Counted from the stretch's first letter, positions 6,637 to 15,368 are shown. The stretch is DNA of 31,536 nucleotides from CAZRHH01 sp964599885 (GCA_964599885.1 CAZRHH010000030.1:1-31536), one strand, 5' to 3'. A program made the numbers and translations. Notes: generated from the letters alone by a model not told the origin.

Positions 6637-8769
6637 ATGCGCATAGTCACGTTCGCGCTGATTGCCGCCGCCTTCTCGCTCCTCACCGGCAGCAATGCGT
6701 CCGCGCAAGACAGCGCTTGGACGACGATCTACGACGCGCCGGCGTCCGATGTTCGCGCCATCGAGATGTTCGACGACAAACTCGGTCTCGCCTCCACCAC
6801 GACGACGCTGCTGCGCACCACCGACGGCGGCGCCACATGGACGCAGGTCCGCGACGATCTCGATCAAGGCTTCTCCGCGTTCGGCTTCGTCGACGCCGAG
6901 CACGTTTGGGCCGTCGGCGAACAAACAACAATCGCCCGCTCCGACGACGGCGGCCAGACGTGGACGCCGCAGATCGTCGATCCACGCGGCGACCTCCAGT
7001 CGATCGCCGCCATCAGCGAAACTGAAGCCTGGGCCGCCGGTGTCGACATCGACTACGGCGATATCATGTCGTGCTGTTGCTTCGGGAGTAGGCTGCTCCA
7101 CACGACGGACGGCGGCCGAACCTGGCTGCCATTCGCGCCGCTCACGGGCTACAACATCTTTCACAGCGTAAGGTTCATTGGCGATAGTGGCTGGATCGTC
7201 GCGTCGCCGTGCGCGCCCGAACAAGAGATAGACGACTGTGGCACTGAACGCATCGCCCTATTGCGCAGTTTAGACCGAGGCGCGACGTGGTCAGTCGCGG
7301 CTGAGTCGCCCGCCGAGTTTGCACCTAAATCGCTGGCATTCGACGACGCTCTTGTTGGATACGGCACCGCTCCCTGTGTCCGGCACGATCCGTGCGAGCG
7401 TGCGGTGTGGCGCACCACTGACGGCGGTGACACATGGATCGAGCTGACACCCCCGTTGGTCGACGCACTCCACCTCGGTATCGCGCCGAACGGTGACATC
7501 TGGGTGGATACCTATCTGTGTTCCCCGGAAGGATGCGGTGGAGCTCTCGCGCGCTCCGCCGATGACGGTGAGACATGGACGCAGCTGCCCATTGGGGAGA
7601 ACCAAAGACTGGCGTGGGACATCACGTCAACGCACGCGGTGGTGGGGCTGTCGTCGCGCGATGTGCGGCGATACGACCTTGCGACGTACGCCTCGACAGA
7701 ATCCAACACGCCCATCGGCCCTGCGTTCGGATACGTCTCGTTCGCTCCGGACAGCAACGACGTGGGTTACGGTGCCGGCCACGCGACCCGCGACGGCGGC
7801 CGCACGTGGCAACCGATCGAATCGCCCGCAAAGCCCGGACGGCTGTTCGCCGTCCCGAGCTCGAGCGTGTGGGCGACGACCGGCGAGGCTTGTCCCGGCT
7901 GTCCGAACCTCCACCGCAGCGCCGACGCCGGCCAGACCTGGACCGGCTACATCGGCCCGTGGTTCCTGTTCGACACGCTGTATCCGATCGACGACGTACG
8001 CTTGTGGGCCGTCGCCGACAATCGCGTGTGGCGCACCGACAACGGCGGCTCAACCTGGACCAAGCTTCGCGACGATGGCGAAGTGGGGCGGCACTACCGA
8101 TTCCTCGGCGCCAACTTCGCCTACTCGATCCCAGAGTGCCGCGGCTTTGATTGCGACGACACGTTCGCCGTAACGGTCGATGGGGGCAACACGTGGGAAG
8201 CGCGCCCGATCCCGGTTCTGGATTACGGTAGTCTCTCGTTCATAACGCCCGCCATCGGGTTCGCCCTGCGTGGCTGTGAACGGCGCTCGCGGTGTCCGCA
8301 TCCACAAGTGCCAGTTCGCACGACGGACGGTGGGCGCACCTGGCACGAGTTCGACCCCCCGTCCGCTCTGGGACAGTTCACGTTCATCGACGCGGACCGC
8401 GGCTGGGCCATCGGTGGTGGCGCCGAACAGTATCGTGACTATGTGTACGCAACGGCGGACGGCGGGATCACCTGGAACGTCGAGTTCACGATTCCCGAAC
8501 CAGCGTCACCCGCCGGCCTCACGCTCCACGGTGATCGCCTCACGCTGCATGCCCAGCGTGGCTACATCCAGGGCTTGGACGCCCACACCTACTTCTTCGA
8601 GCGAACGGTCGACGGCAACTCCGGTTCGATCACGGGGCCAATCACCGGCACCGGTGGCGGCTCTTCGCCGAGTTCACGCACGTGGTCGCTCGCCGCGATC
8701 GCCGGTCTCCTGGCGCTCGGCGTGCTGGCCGCCGGGGCGACAGTGCGCCACAAAACCAGACAGTCATAA
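6637..8769 (+). CDS. secreted 12-Asp-box (BNR/YCF48-like) beta-propeller protein with C-terminal membrane anchor
   Basis: A 710-residue exported protein with signal peptide MRIVTFALIAAAFSLLTGSNASA. I count 12 Asp-box repeats of the form TTDGGATWTQV, for example RSDDGGQTWT, HTTDGGRTWL, RTTDGGDTWIEL, RTDNGGSTWTKL, VTVDGGNTWEAR and RTTDGGRTWHEF. They are spread over the whole mature part, as in sialidase/sortilin-type and YCF48-type propellers. The sialidase catalytic Arg triad and FRIP motif are not evident, so an enzyme is unlikely. A Gly/Ser linker (GTGGGSSPSS) leads into one hydrophobic segment (SLAAIAGLLALGVLAAGATV) and a basic tail. The function is probably surface binding or assembly; it is unknown. 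Its TAA overlaps an upstream ATG of the next frame, and the MaoC gene follows. Confidence 0.85.
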   Translation: MRIVTFALIAAAFSLLTGSNASAQDSAWTTIYDAPASDVRAIEMFDDKLGLASTTTTLLRTTDGGATWTQVRDDLDQGFSAFGFVDAEHVWAVGEQTTIARSDDGGQTWTPQIVDPRGDLQSIAAISETEAWAAGVDIDYGDIMSCCCFGSRLLHTTDGGRTWLPFAPLTGYNIFHSVRFIGDSGWIVASPCAPEQEIDDCGTERIALLRSLDRGATWSVAAESPAEFAPKSLAFDDALVGYGTAPCVRHDPCERAVWRTTDGGDTWIELTPPLVDALHLGIAPNGDIWVDTYLCSPEGCGGALARSADDGETWTQLPIGENQRLAWDITSTHAVVGLSSRDVRRYDLATYASTESNTPIGPAFGYVSFAPDSNDVGYGAGHATRDGGRTWQPIESPAKPGRLFAVPSSSVWATTGEACPGCPNLHRSADAGQTWTGYIGPWFLFDTLYPIDDVRLWAVADNRVWRTDNGGSTWTKLRDDGEVGRHYRFLGANFAYSIPECRGFDCDDTFAVTVDGGNTWEARPIPVLDYGSLSFITPAIGFALRGCERRSRCPHPQVPVRTTDGGRTWHEFDPPSALGQFTFIDADRGWAIGGGAEQYRDYVYATADGGITWNVEFTIPEPASPAGLTLHGDRLTLHAQRGYIQGLDAHTYFFERTVDGNSGSITGPITGTGGGSSPSSRTWSLAAIAGLLALGVLAAGATVRHKTRQS

Positions 8770-8807
8770 TGTCTCCGATAGCGGCGAGCCCACCGGAGGC
8801 GCACACC

Positions 8808-9698
8808 ATGACCACCACCACCGACATCTACGTCGGCCGCGACTTCGGCCGCCACGACATCGTCATCACGCCCGAACTCGTCGCGCTCTACGCGGACGCC
8901 CTCGACGACCACAACCCCATCTACACCGGCGACTCACCCTTCGGCGGGCCCGTCGCGCCGGCGCTGATCAATCACTCCGAGGTCTACGCCTATCGCGACC
9001 ACCCGAAGGGCCAGCCGTCGTGGTATCTGCCGAACATCTACGGCAACCTGCACGCGCGCCAGGCGTGGGACATCTTCGCGCCCATCATGGTCGGCGACGC
9101 CATCTCCACGCGCTCCGTCATCACCGAACGCTACGTGAAGCGCGGCCGCGACTACGTCGTCAACGAAGTCCTGTTCTTCGATGCCGAGGGCGCCGTCATC
9201 AGCCGCCAACGCACCCACCAGAGCTTCCTCAGCGAAACAAAGAGTGAAGGCGTCGTCATCGACAAAACGCGCGAAAAGTCCGCCGCCCGCACCTTCGACG
9301 TCGACACGTCAGCCGCGCTCGAAACCATCGCGCCCGTCCGAAAAGAGATCACGCTCGACATGTGCCAGAAGTTCAGCGGCCCCGCAAAGAACTACCACAA
9401 CGACAAGGACGCCGCGATCAAGCTCGGATTCCCGGACATCGTCGTCCAGGGCATGATGTCGACCTGCTTCATCTCCGAGATGCTGACGAACCGCTTCGGC
9501 GCCGGCTGGCTCGCCGCCGGCAAGATGGACGTCAACCTCGTCAACATCGTCTGGCAGAGCGACGTGCTGATGTGCCGCGGTTTCATCCGCGAGATCACCC
9601 CAGAAGGCGCGAAACAGCGCGCCCACCTCGACGTTTGGGCAGAAAAAGAAGACGGCACCAAAGTCACCGTAGGCCGCGCCAGCGCGCTACTCGCATAG
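8808..9698 (+). CDS. MaoC-like double-hotdog dehydratase/hydratase
   Basis: A 296-residue protein with two hotdog domains. The first has YADALDDHNPIYT (about 28-40), the hydratase-2 Asp-x-Asn-Pro type motif, then the central helix FGGPVAPALI. The second has KFSGPAKNYHND followed by KLGFPDIVVQGMMSTCFISEML, the usual central-helix signature. Such proteins hydrate or dehydrate enoyl-CoA or small unsaturated acyl-CoA substrates; the substrate is not readable. ATG 8808 is preferred because GGAGG (8795-8799) lies 8 nt upstream. An earlier in-frame ATG at 8769 overlaps the previous stop codon and would add 13 residues. A REP-d hairpin begins 37 nt after the stop. Confidence 0.9.
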   Translation: MTTTTDIYVGRDFGRHDIVITPELVALYADALDDHNPIYTGDSPFGGPVAPALINHSEVYAYRDHPKGQPSWYLPNIYGNLHARQAWDIFAPIMVGDAISTRSVITERYVKRGRDYVVNEVLFFDAEGAVISRQRTHQSFLSETKSEGVVIDKTREKSAARTFDVDTSAALETIAPVRKEITLDMCQKFSGPAKNYHNDKDAAIKLGFPDIVVQGMMSTCFISEMLTNRFGAGWLAAGKMDVNLVNIVWQSDVLMCRGFIREITPEGAKQRAHLDVWAEKEDGTKVTVGRASALLA

Positions 9699-9735
9699 TC
9701 GCTGGCGTGCCGCTACCGACGATTAATCCGCACAG

Positions 9736-9773
9736 GTAGGGGGCGGAACCCACGTGTTCGGCCCGATATCGCG
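9736..9773 (+). repeat. REP-d hairpin, copy 1
   Basis: A GTAG head, then GGGC-G-GAAC paired with GTTC-G-GCCC around CCACGT, followed by GATATCGCG. The copy at 15145 has the same loop frame and the same TATCGCG tail but a cleaner stem. Confidence 0.7.
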
Positions 9774-9809
9774 CGACTGCGCACCATTCAAGCCGTTCCC
9801 AGCACACTG

Positions 9810-9835
9810 GTAGGGGCCCCGCTTGCTGGGCCCCG
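9810..9835 (+). repeat. REP-c hairpin, copy 1
   Basis: A GTAG head overlapping GGGGCCC (9813-9819), paired with GGGCCCC (9828-9834) around CGCTTGCT. The same element is at 22860, 30122 and 30195. Confidence 0.8.
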
Positions 9836-9985
9836 CCCATCTCACGATGCGGCGCGATGGTATGATGACGCCCTACCAATTTGAACGCCCAGATCAGGAA
9901 ACGTCGATGATTAGCTGACACGATTCTCACTTCCAGTCCCAGGCGCACCGCCACGACGTTGCGCCACATTCGACAGGAGTCAGTC

Positions 9986-10918
9986 GTGTCTCGCTACATC
10001 ACACGCCCGTACGAAGGCGTCTCCGATCTCGCCGCCGTCGTCGAACTCGCGCAACGCCTCACCGCCAGCCGTCTCCCCGGCCCGACGGACTACCACCTCG
10101 GTGACGTCGTCTGGCAGCTGTACCGGCTCGACGAGTCCGAAGACGCCCAACTCTGGTTCGACGGCGCGCGCGTCGTCGCGTTCGCGATCTTCGAACCGCC
10201 GCTCGATTTCGGATTCGAAATCGACACGGCGATCGACGATCCGCGCGCCCTCGCGGGCGCAGTCATCCGCTGGGCGGAGACCCGGCGCGCGCTCGTGCCT
10301 GATGACGCGCACGTCCCGATTGCCTACGAGAGCCTCGGCACTGGCACGCTCTCAACGCCGGTCTTCGATGCGGACGCGCAACGCATCGATTGGCTCGTTT
10401 CTCACGGGTACGAAGCAGTACAACTCGGCGGCGTCCGCTACGCGCGCAGCCTCGAACAGGCGCCACCTCTTGTGACGCTTCCCGCCGGCGCCATCGTCCG
10501 TCACGCAACAGACGCAGACGTTTCGGCGCGCGCGGAACTCCATCGCGACGCCTGGTCCGTCTGGGGCACGTCGACGTTTACGGAAGAGGTCTATCGCCAC
10601 CTGCGCGCGATGCCGTTCTACGATCCGGAACTTGACATCATCGTCGAAGCCGACGGCCTCCTAGTCAGTTATTGCGTCGCGTGGGCGGACACCGCGAACG
10701 GCGTCGGCTACTTCGAGCCCGTCGGCACCCGCCCGTCAGCCACCGGCCGCGGCTACGGTCGCGCCGCCATGCACGAGGGCATGCGCCGCATGCGGGAGCG
10801 CGGGCTTCGCGTTGCGACGGTCTTCACCGCCAGCGTCAACGCGCCAGCGCAAGCGCTCTACGTCTCGTCCGGATTTGGGATCGTCGGGCTCGAGCACTTC
10901 TACCGAAAGCAATTCTGA
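9986..10918 (+). CDS. GNAT-family N-acetyltransferase (tandem-domain type)
   Basis: A 310-residue protein. The C-terminal half (from about residue 160) is a GNAT domain with the acetyl-CoA loop TRPSATGRGYGRAAMHEGMRRM, the strand LRVATVFTAS and the final NAPAQALYVSSGFG signature. The N-terminal half resembles a degenerate second GNAT domain (ITRPYEGVSDLAAVVELAQRL, then FDGARVVAFAIFE). The substrate is unknown. GTG 9986 is chosen because AGGAG (9975-9979) lies 6 nt upstream; a TTG at 9959 would precede this site. It stands alone, with two REP hairpins in its upstream region, and converges on the DUF3052-like gene. Confidence 0.88.
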   Translation: MSRYITRPYEGVSDLAAVVELAQRLTASRLPGPTDYHLGDVVWQLYRLDESEDAQLWFDGARVVAFAIFEPPLDFGFEIDTAIDDPRALAGAVIRWAETRRALVPDDAHVPIAYESLGTGTLSTPVFDADAQRIDWLVSHGYEAVQLGGVRYARSLEQAPPLVTLPAGAIVRHATDADVSARAELHRDAWSVWGTSTFTEEVYRHLRAMPFYDPELDIIVEADGLLVSYCVAWADTANGVGYFEPVGTRPSATGRGYGRAAMHEGMRRMRERGLRVATVFTASVNAPAQALYVSSGFGIVGLEHFYRKQF

Positions 10919-10941
10919 CGCCGCTGTCCCGCTGTGCTCGG

Positions 10942-11550
10942 CTACCGCTGCGCCTTCGGAATGACGAACTTCGCCGCGCTGTGCGTCGCCGAGAACGCCG
11001 CGACCTTCACGTCGACCAGCCCCGCCGCCTCGCCCGCCGCCATCACGTCGGTGTCTTTGATGCCGCCCTTGCCCTTCGGTGTGATCGCCCAGATCATGCC
11101 GTCGCGCTTGATCGCCTCACGGAGCGCCGCCAGCCGCGCCAGCGCTTCAAGCGACTCAGCGCCAAGGAAGATCACGTCGGACTCCTCCCGCAAGCGCGTC
11201 GACACGTCCGGCGCCCGCTCGGCGAGCTGCCGCGCGAACTCCGCATCGTCGACGTTCAGCACCACCACACGATGCTCCGGCTTCACGCCCAGCTTGTCGA
11301 TCAATGATCTCGGATTGCGGATCTTGTCAGCCCACCGCGCGGCCGCGGCGCCAACGACGAATGTCGCCGTGCCGCCGGCATGCCGAATCACCAGCGCGTC
11401 CTTCTGCGCTTCCACCGACTGTATCTCCGCGAACGGCACCTTGAGGCGAAACGCCGGACTCCGGAAAATGATCTCGCCCGTCTCGAGCAGCGCCTTGCCG
11501 TCGTACCGTTTCCGCCCGACCGTTAGCACGCACGCGGCTTCGGCGCCCAT
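10942..11550 (-). CDS. DUF3052-like protein with N-terminal PH-like strand region
   Basis: 202 residues. Residues 1-75 form short strands (VGRKRYDGKALLETGEIIFRSP, then FAEIQSVEAQKDALVI) like a small PH or GRAM-type beta module. From about residue 80 the pattern LIDKLGVKPEHRVVVLN, SDVIFLG, AIKRDGMIWAITPKG, and VMAAGEAAGLVDVKVAAFSATHSAAKFVIP matches what I know of DUF3052 proteins, which have no established function. No catalytic motif is visible. It lies 16 nt downstream of the UbiA-family gene and is probably co-transcribed with it. Family assignment is from memory of the pattern and is moderately sure. Confidence 0.7.
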   Translation of the reverse strand: MGAEAACVLTVGRKRYDGKALLETGEIIFRSPAFRLKVPFAEIQSVEAQKDALVIRHAGGTATFVVGAAAARWADKIRNPRSLIDKLGVKPEHRVVVLNVDDAEFARQLAERAPDVSTRLREESDVIFLGAESLEALARLAALREAIKRDGMIWAITPKGKGGIKDTDVMAAGEAAGLVDVKVAAFSATHSAAKFVIPKAQR

Positions 11551-11566
11551 CGTCGGCCTCCCGCGC

Positions 11567-12568
11567 CTAGTCGCGCGCGACGAGCAGCACGACCGCTGCC
11601 GTCGTCACCCAGCCGATCACGGTAAGCATGATCGGCACGTCCTTGAGCAGCACTTCCTCCGGACTGCCGCCCTCTTTCTTGCTATGGACGAGATACAGGT
11701 AGCGGAAGATGCCGTACAGCACGAACGGAATCGTCAGCATCATCGAATGATTCTCGGGCAGCCCTTCCGCCGTGAACGTGTACAACCCGTACGCCATCAG
11801 CGTCGCCGCCGTTACCGTAGACGCCATCTGATCGAGCAATGCCGGCGAGTACTCGTCGAGAATCTTGCGATGACTCCCCGCTTCGCCCTGCAACAGCTCG
11901 ATTTCCGCCCGCCGCTTGTTGATACCCAGGAACAGCGCGCCCAGCGCCGTCACCACGTACAACCACGGCGAGATCGGCACGTCGATTGCCAGCGCGCCCG
12001 CCATCGCCCGCAGCACGAACCCCGAAGCGATCACCATCAGGTCGATCAGCACGATGTGCTTCAAGCTGTACGAATACGCCACCATCAGCACCGTGTACGC
12101 AAGGATCACCAGCCCCATCTGCCAGTCGAGCGCAAACGCCGCCGCGTTGCCGACGAGCGCCAGCCCAGCCGCCCACCGCCACGCCGCCGGCACCGATAGC
12201 AGCCCCGCCGGGATCGGCCGCTTTCGCTTCTTCGGATGCGCCCGGTCGCTCTCGATGTCCCGGATATCGTTGACCAGATAGTCCGCGCTCGACACCATCG
12301 CGAAGCAGAAGAACGCCACCAGCGACTCGAGGATACGTGGCACCCAGGAGCCCGGGTCATCGATCTGATACTGCTGGTTGACGGAGAAGACCAGCGCCAG
12401 AAAGACGATGCCGTTCTTCGTCCATTGCCGCGGCCGCATCGCCCGCAGGACGTATCCGAGATGCGCCACCAGGCCGTCCGAGCGGGTCTCGGGCGGCATG
12501 CGGTCGGCGAGCGAAGTGGGTTGGGGGGGTGCCAATGCGGCCTCGTCAGTCGCCATGGTGCGCATCAT
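11567..12568 (-). CDS. UbiA-family decaprenyl-phosphate phosphoribosyltransferase-like protein
   Basis: A 333-residue polytopic membrane prenyltransferase. Motif 1 is NDIRDIESDRAHPKKRKRPI (100-119), and motif 2 is YSYSLKHIVLIDLMVIASGFVLRA. The HPKKRKRPI tail and the MRPRQWTKN start are characteristic of DPPR synthase, which transfers 5-phosphoribose from PRPP to decaprenyl phosphate for arabinan synthesis. In other phyla, related proteins make other prenyl-linked sugars or remain untested. I count roughly nine hydrophobic helices. ATG 12568 is preferred because GAGG lies 8 nt upstream; ATG 12556 is an alternative. No epimerase (DprE1/E2-like) or arabinosyltransferase is nearby. It heads a two-gene unit with the DUF3052-like gene. 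Confidence 0.88.
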   Translation of the reverse strand: MMRTMATDEAALAPPQPTSLADRMPPETRSDGLVAHLGYVLRAMRPRQWTKNGIVFLALVFSVNQQYQIDDPGSWVPRILESLVAFFCFAMVSSADYLVNDIRDIESDRAHPKKRKRPIPAGLLSVPAAWRWAAGLALVGNAAAFALDWQMGLVILAYTVLMVAYSYSLKHIVLIDLMVIASGFVLRAMAGALAIDVPISPWLYVVTALGALFLGINKRRAEIELLQGEAGSHRKILDEYSPALLDQMASTVTAATLMAYGLYTFTAEGLPENHSMMLTIPFVLYGIFRYLYLVHSKKEGGSPEEVLLKDVPIMLTVIGWVTTAAVVLLVARD

Positions 12569-12674
12569 AGCGCACGCCTCCGCCGAACACCGGCCCCCGG
12601 CGGCAGCCAACAAGCGCCCTCCCGACCGTCAAGACGAAGCTACCGCCGCCGATGATCCCTTAGGGAGTCGAATG

Positions 12675-13121
12675 ATGGAACGCAATGATGCCTTCAAGGC
12701 CCTGCGCCTCGACCAGAGCGCCGATGGGCGCATGGTCGAAAATGCGTACTGGACGCTCGTCCGTCAGGCGCAACGCCGCGGCGAGAACCCCACCGAAGCC
12801 GGCCACGAGATCGACCGCCTCAACGAGGCCTACGCGCTACTCTCGCCGGAACGTAGGACGTCGGGCCGCGCCCCTGCCGCCGTTCGGCCCCACGCTTCGA
12901 GCGTCCCGTTGCTCGATGGCATCGCCGACTGGTTCGCCGAAGAGGCCTTGCGCACCCGCGCACGCTGGTCGCGCCGAAATCCCGAGATCGGCATCATCGG
13001 CGGCGCGACGCTGCTGTTGATGGTGCTCGCTCTTGGCGCCGGCGCGTCGGTCTGGGCTACCTTCGTGGCCACTCTTCTCACCTTCGTCGCCATTTGGGCG
13101 CCGTGGCGCCGCACCGGCTGA
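12675..13121 (+). CDS. J-domain-like small membrane protein
   Basis: 148 residues. The N-terminus (NDAFKALRLDQSADGRMVENAYWTLVRQAQRR ... EIDRLNEAYALLSPERR) follows the DnaJ helix I-II-III layout, including the NEAYALLS end. The HPD tripeptide between helices II and III is absent, so classical stimulation of Hsp70 is unlikely. The C-terminus carries two adjacent hydrophobic segments (IGIIGGATLLLMVLALGAGAS and VWATFVATLLTFVAIW). AGGGAG (12662-12667) lies 7 nt before ATG 12675; ATG 12672 is directly in front. It is divergent from the prenyltransferase, and its stop lies 1 nt from that of the convergent FG-GAP gene. Confidence 0.75.
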   Translation: MERNDAFKALRLDQSADGRMVENAYWTLVRQAQRRGENPTEAGHEIDRLNEAYALLSPERRTSGRAPAAVRPHASSVPLLDGIADWFAEEALRTRARWSRRNPEIGIIGGATLLLMVLALGAGASVWATFVATLLTFVAIWAPWRRTG

Positions 13122-13122
13122 T

Positions 13123-15111
13123 TCAGCACGCGCCCATGTGTCGTGCCATGAACGAAAGGTCGACGATGTTGATCGTTCGGCTGCGGTCCACGTCGAACGT
13201 GAGCACGTACGGCGGCGATCCCCATCGCCCCATCGCCTGCGCAGCCTGCGCCAGATCGACGATGTTCACGACCCGGTCGCCATTGATCGATGCGATCTCC
13301 TTGCCGTCGCTGCACCCATCGCCGTCGGTGTCTGTCTCGAGAGGGTCGCTGTTGTAGCCCCGATACTCGATGCCGTCCAGCACACCGTCGCCATCGCTAT
13401 CGCTGGCCGTGGCCGACGTTCCTAGCGTGGCCTCGAAGGCGTCCGCCAGTCCGTCGCGATCCGTGTCACCCGGCGGGGGCCGCGGCCACGACGCAGCGTC
13501 GGCGGGATCCGTCCCCAGCGCACATTCCGCGGCATCCAGCGACGCGTCGCCATCGCTGTCTCGTACCAGCGCATTCAGTACGCCGCTCGAGGACGGACAC
13601 ACGGCCGACGTCGCCTCGTCGAAATCGCTCAGGCCGTCGTTGTCGTCGTCGCTATCGCATGCATCACCCATCGCGTCCGATACCGGCCACGTCAGATCAT
13701 CGTAGGCGCGCGGAGGTGAAAGATCCGTAAAGTCACGGTCGCTGTTCGTCTGTGCGCTGTTGGCGGCCGAAACGCAGTTGTCGTCCTCGTCGAGCCAGCC
13801 GTCGGCGTCTGAGTCGATGATCGCGGTAACGTGTACCGCACCCGCGCGCTGGTTGCCGGCGACGTTCGCCGTTGGCGCCGACGCAATGAGCGCACCCTCA
13901 GACGAACCCGAATCTTCCACGACCGCCACCCTCGCCCCGAACGCTGCGCCCGACTGCGGAACGTTGGTCGCCACTATGTAAGCGCTATCCAGCATCGCGC
14001 GCGTGTACAGAATCGCGCCTCCGGTATTCGTCGCTCGCTCCGGCGCGCCGGCCGCGATGTCACCGATGCCGTCGCCCGTCACGTCACCAATCGCTACCGA
14101 CGGCACGGCGCTGTCCCAGCCTGCCGGAAGAGCGATCGTCCGCGCCGTATACGCGCCTTCGGCTGCCGCATCGAACAGCACGACACGCCCATAGGCGCCG
14201 CTGACGATCTCCTCCGCCGCGTCCCCATCGACATCGCCGCTGGTCACCGACGTACCCAGCTCATAGTTCGCGCCACCGCTGTCACGCAGCACGGTCACGT
14301 CGTCGAGCGCCGGACCCCCAAACACGAAGATCTGGCCCGCGTTGTCGTTCGGTTGCACATCGGAGATCCATGACCCCACGATCACGTCCCCAAACCCGTC
14401 GCCGTCGAAGTCACCGATGTCCGTCGACACCCCGAAGTCGCCGATTTGCTGCGGCGCGGGACTCTGGAGCGTAGTCACCGATGTCAGCGCCGGACCTTGG
14501 AATACGAACGCCTGACCGGCCTTCGTATACGGCGGAATGTTCGAGTCCCACGCCCCGACCACCACCTCATCAAACCCGTCGTCATTCACGTCCCCGGTCG
14601 CAACGGAGATGCCAAAGGCTGCCGCCGCCTGCGGCTCTGGATCGATGATCCGCTGCCATGCCGTCAGTTGCGGCCCGAAGAAGACGAACGCTTCACCTGC
14701 GCCGAACCGATCGCCAACGCCCGCATAGTGCGAGCCGGCGACGACGTCGTCGAAGCCGTCGCCGTTCACGTCCCCGGTCGCTACTGCCTCGCCGAAGCTC
14801 GATCCGATACCCAGGTTCGCGACCGTGATCGTCTCTGCGTAGTCCGGCCCGAGCATCGCGTAGAACGCGCCGCGCCCAACCGCCGGCGCGCTCGCGACGA
14901 TGTCGCTCGTGCCGTCGCCGTTGATGTCACCAACAGCAAGCCCGGCCCCGAAGCGCGCGTACGGCGCCGGTGACGGCGCGTTGAGCGTGATTGATGCTCG
15001 CAGCTCCGTCCCGCTCGAGGCGCCAAACAACACCAACGCAACAGCGACCGCGGCTATCGAGGACAACAGGCGAATGATCGACGCGAAGCGGGAGCGTGTC
15101 ACGTCTCGCAT
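13123..15111 (-). CDS. secreted FG-GAP repeat protein with Asp-rich calcium repeats and C-terminal dockerin-like pair
   Basis: A 662-residue exported protein with a signal peptide (RFASIIRLLSSIAAVAVALVLFGASS). At least six FG-GAP units follow, for example GDINGDGTSDIVASAP, GDVNGDGFDDVVAGSH, GDVNDDGFDEVVVGAW, GDFDGDGFGDVIVGSW and GDVTGDGIGDIAAGAP. They probably form an integrin-type beta-propeller. After about residue 440 come thrombospondin-3-like Asp repeats (DSDADGWLDEDDNC, DSDDDNDGLSDFDE, DSDGDGVLDGIE). The end is a pair of dockerin-like units (INGDRVVNIVDLAQAAQAMG and DRSRTINIVDLSFMARHMG). The role is likely adhesion or surface display. ATG 15111 is used because the longer frame to 15186 would run through a REP hairpin. 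Confidence 0.85.
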   Translation of the reverse strand: MRDVTRSRFASIIRLLSSIAAVAVALVLFGASSGTELRASITLNAPSPAPYARFGAGLAVGDINGDGTSDIVASAPAVGRGAFYAMLGPDYAETITVANLGIGSSFGEAVATGDVNGDGFDDVVAGSHYAGVGDRFGAGEAFVFFGPQLTAWQRIIDPEPQAAAAFGISVATGDVNDDGFDEVVVGAWDSNIPPYTKAGQAFVFQGPALTSVTTLQSPAPQQIGDFGVSTDIGDFDGDGFGDVIVGSWISDVQPNDNAGQIFVFGGPALDDVTVLRDSGGANYELGTSVTSGDVDGDAAEEIVSGAYGRVVLFDAAAEGAYTARTIALPAGWDSAVPSVAIGDVTGDGIGDIAAGAPERATNTGGAILYTRAMLDSAYIVATNVPQSGAAFGARVAVVEDSGSSEGALIASAPTANVAGNQRAGAVHVTAIIDSDADGWLDEDDNCVSAANSAQTNSDRDFTDLSPPRAYDDLTWPVSDAMGDACDSDDDNDGLSDFDEATSAVCPSSSGVLNALVRDSDGDASLDAAECALGTDPADAASWPRPPPGDTDRDGLADAFEATLGTSATASDSDGDGVLDGIEYRGYNSDPLETDTDGDGCSDGKEIASINGDRVVNIVDLAQAAQAMGRWGSPPYVLTFDVDRSRTINIVDLSFMARHMGAC

Positions 15112-15144
15112 AGCAGCGCTTGGGGTAGCCGACCCAATGACGCG

Positions 15145-15180
15145 GCAGGGGCGAACCAGCGTGTTCGCCCCGGTATCGCG
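15145..15180 (+). repeat. REP-d hairpin, copy 2
   Basis: The head is GCAG rather than GTAG. A perfect 9-bp stem follows: GGGGCGAAC (15148-15156) with GTTCGCCCC (15163-15171) around CAGCGT, then GGTATCGCG. It lies upstream of the FG-GAP gene on the opposite strand. Confidence 0.75.
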
Positions 15181-15322
15181 AGCCAACCGCTGCGATCGTC
15201 GCAGAATCCAATGCCGGTTCGAAGGTCTACCATCAACGGAGTCCGCGGCTAACCGTGGCGGGAAGCGTGGATCGCAGCATGTGGCCGCCCGCCCACGCTG
15301 TCAAGCCGAGAGGGGTCACCGC

Positions 15323-15353
15323 CCTTCCAGCCTCCACCCTCCAGCTTCCAATC
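15323..15353 (+). repeat. degenerate CTTCCAG/CTCCA tandem repeat
   Basis: CTTCCAGC, CTCCACC, CTCCAGC and TTCCAATC units, close to the run at 3088-3123. It lies 15 nt from the stop of the carboxylase gene. Confidence 0.55.
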
Positions 15354-15368
15354 GTCGATGGGCGAGGC

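Noticed and set aside
15112..15186. 25-residue longer N-terminus for the FG-GAP protein
   Set aside because: The extension is encoded by a REP-d hairpin and would bury the signal peptide.
15205..15240. tRNA-like GGTTCGAAGGTC string
   Set aside because: No acceptor stem, D-arm or anticodon arm can be folded around it.
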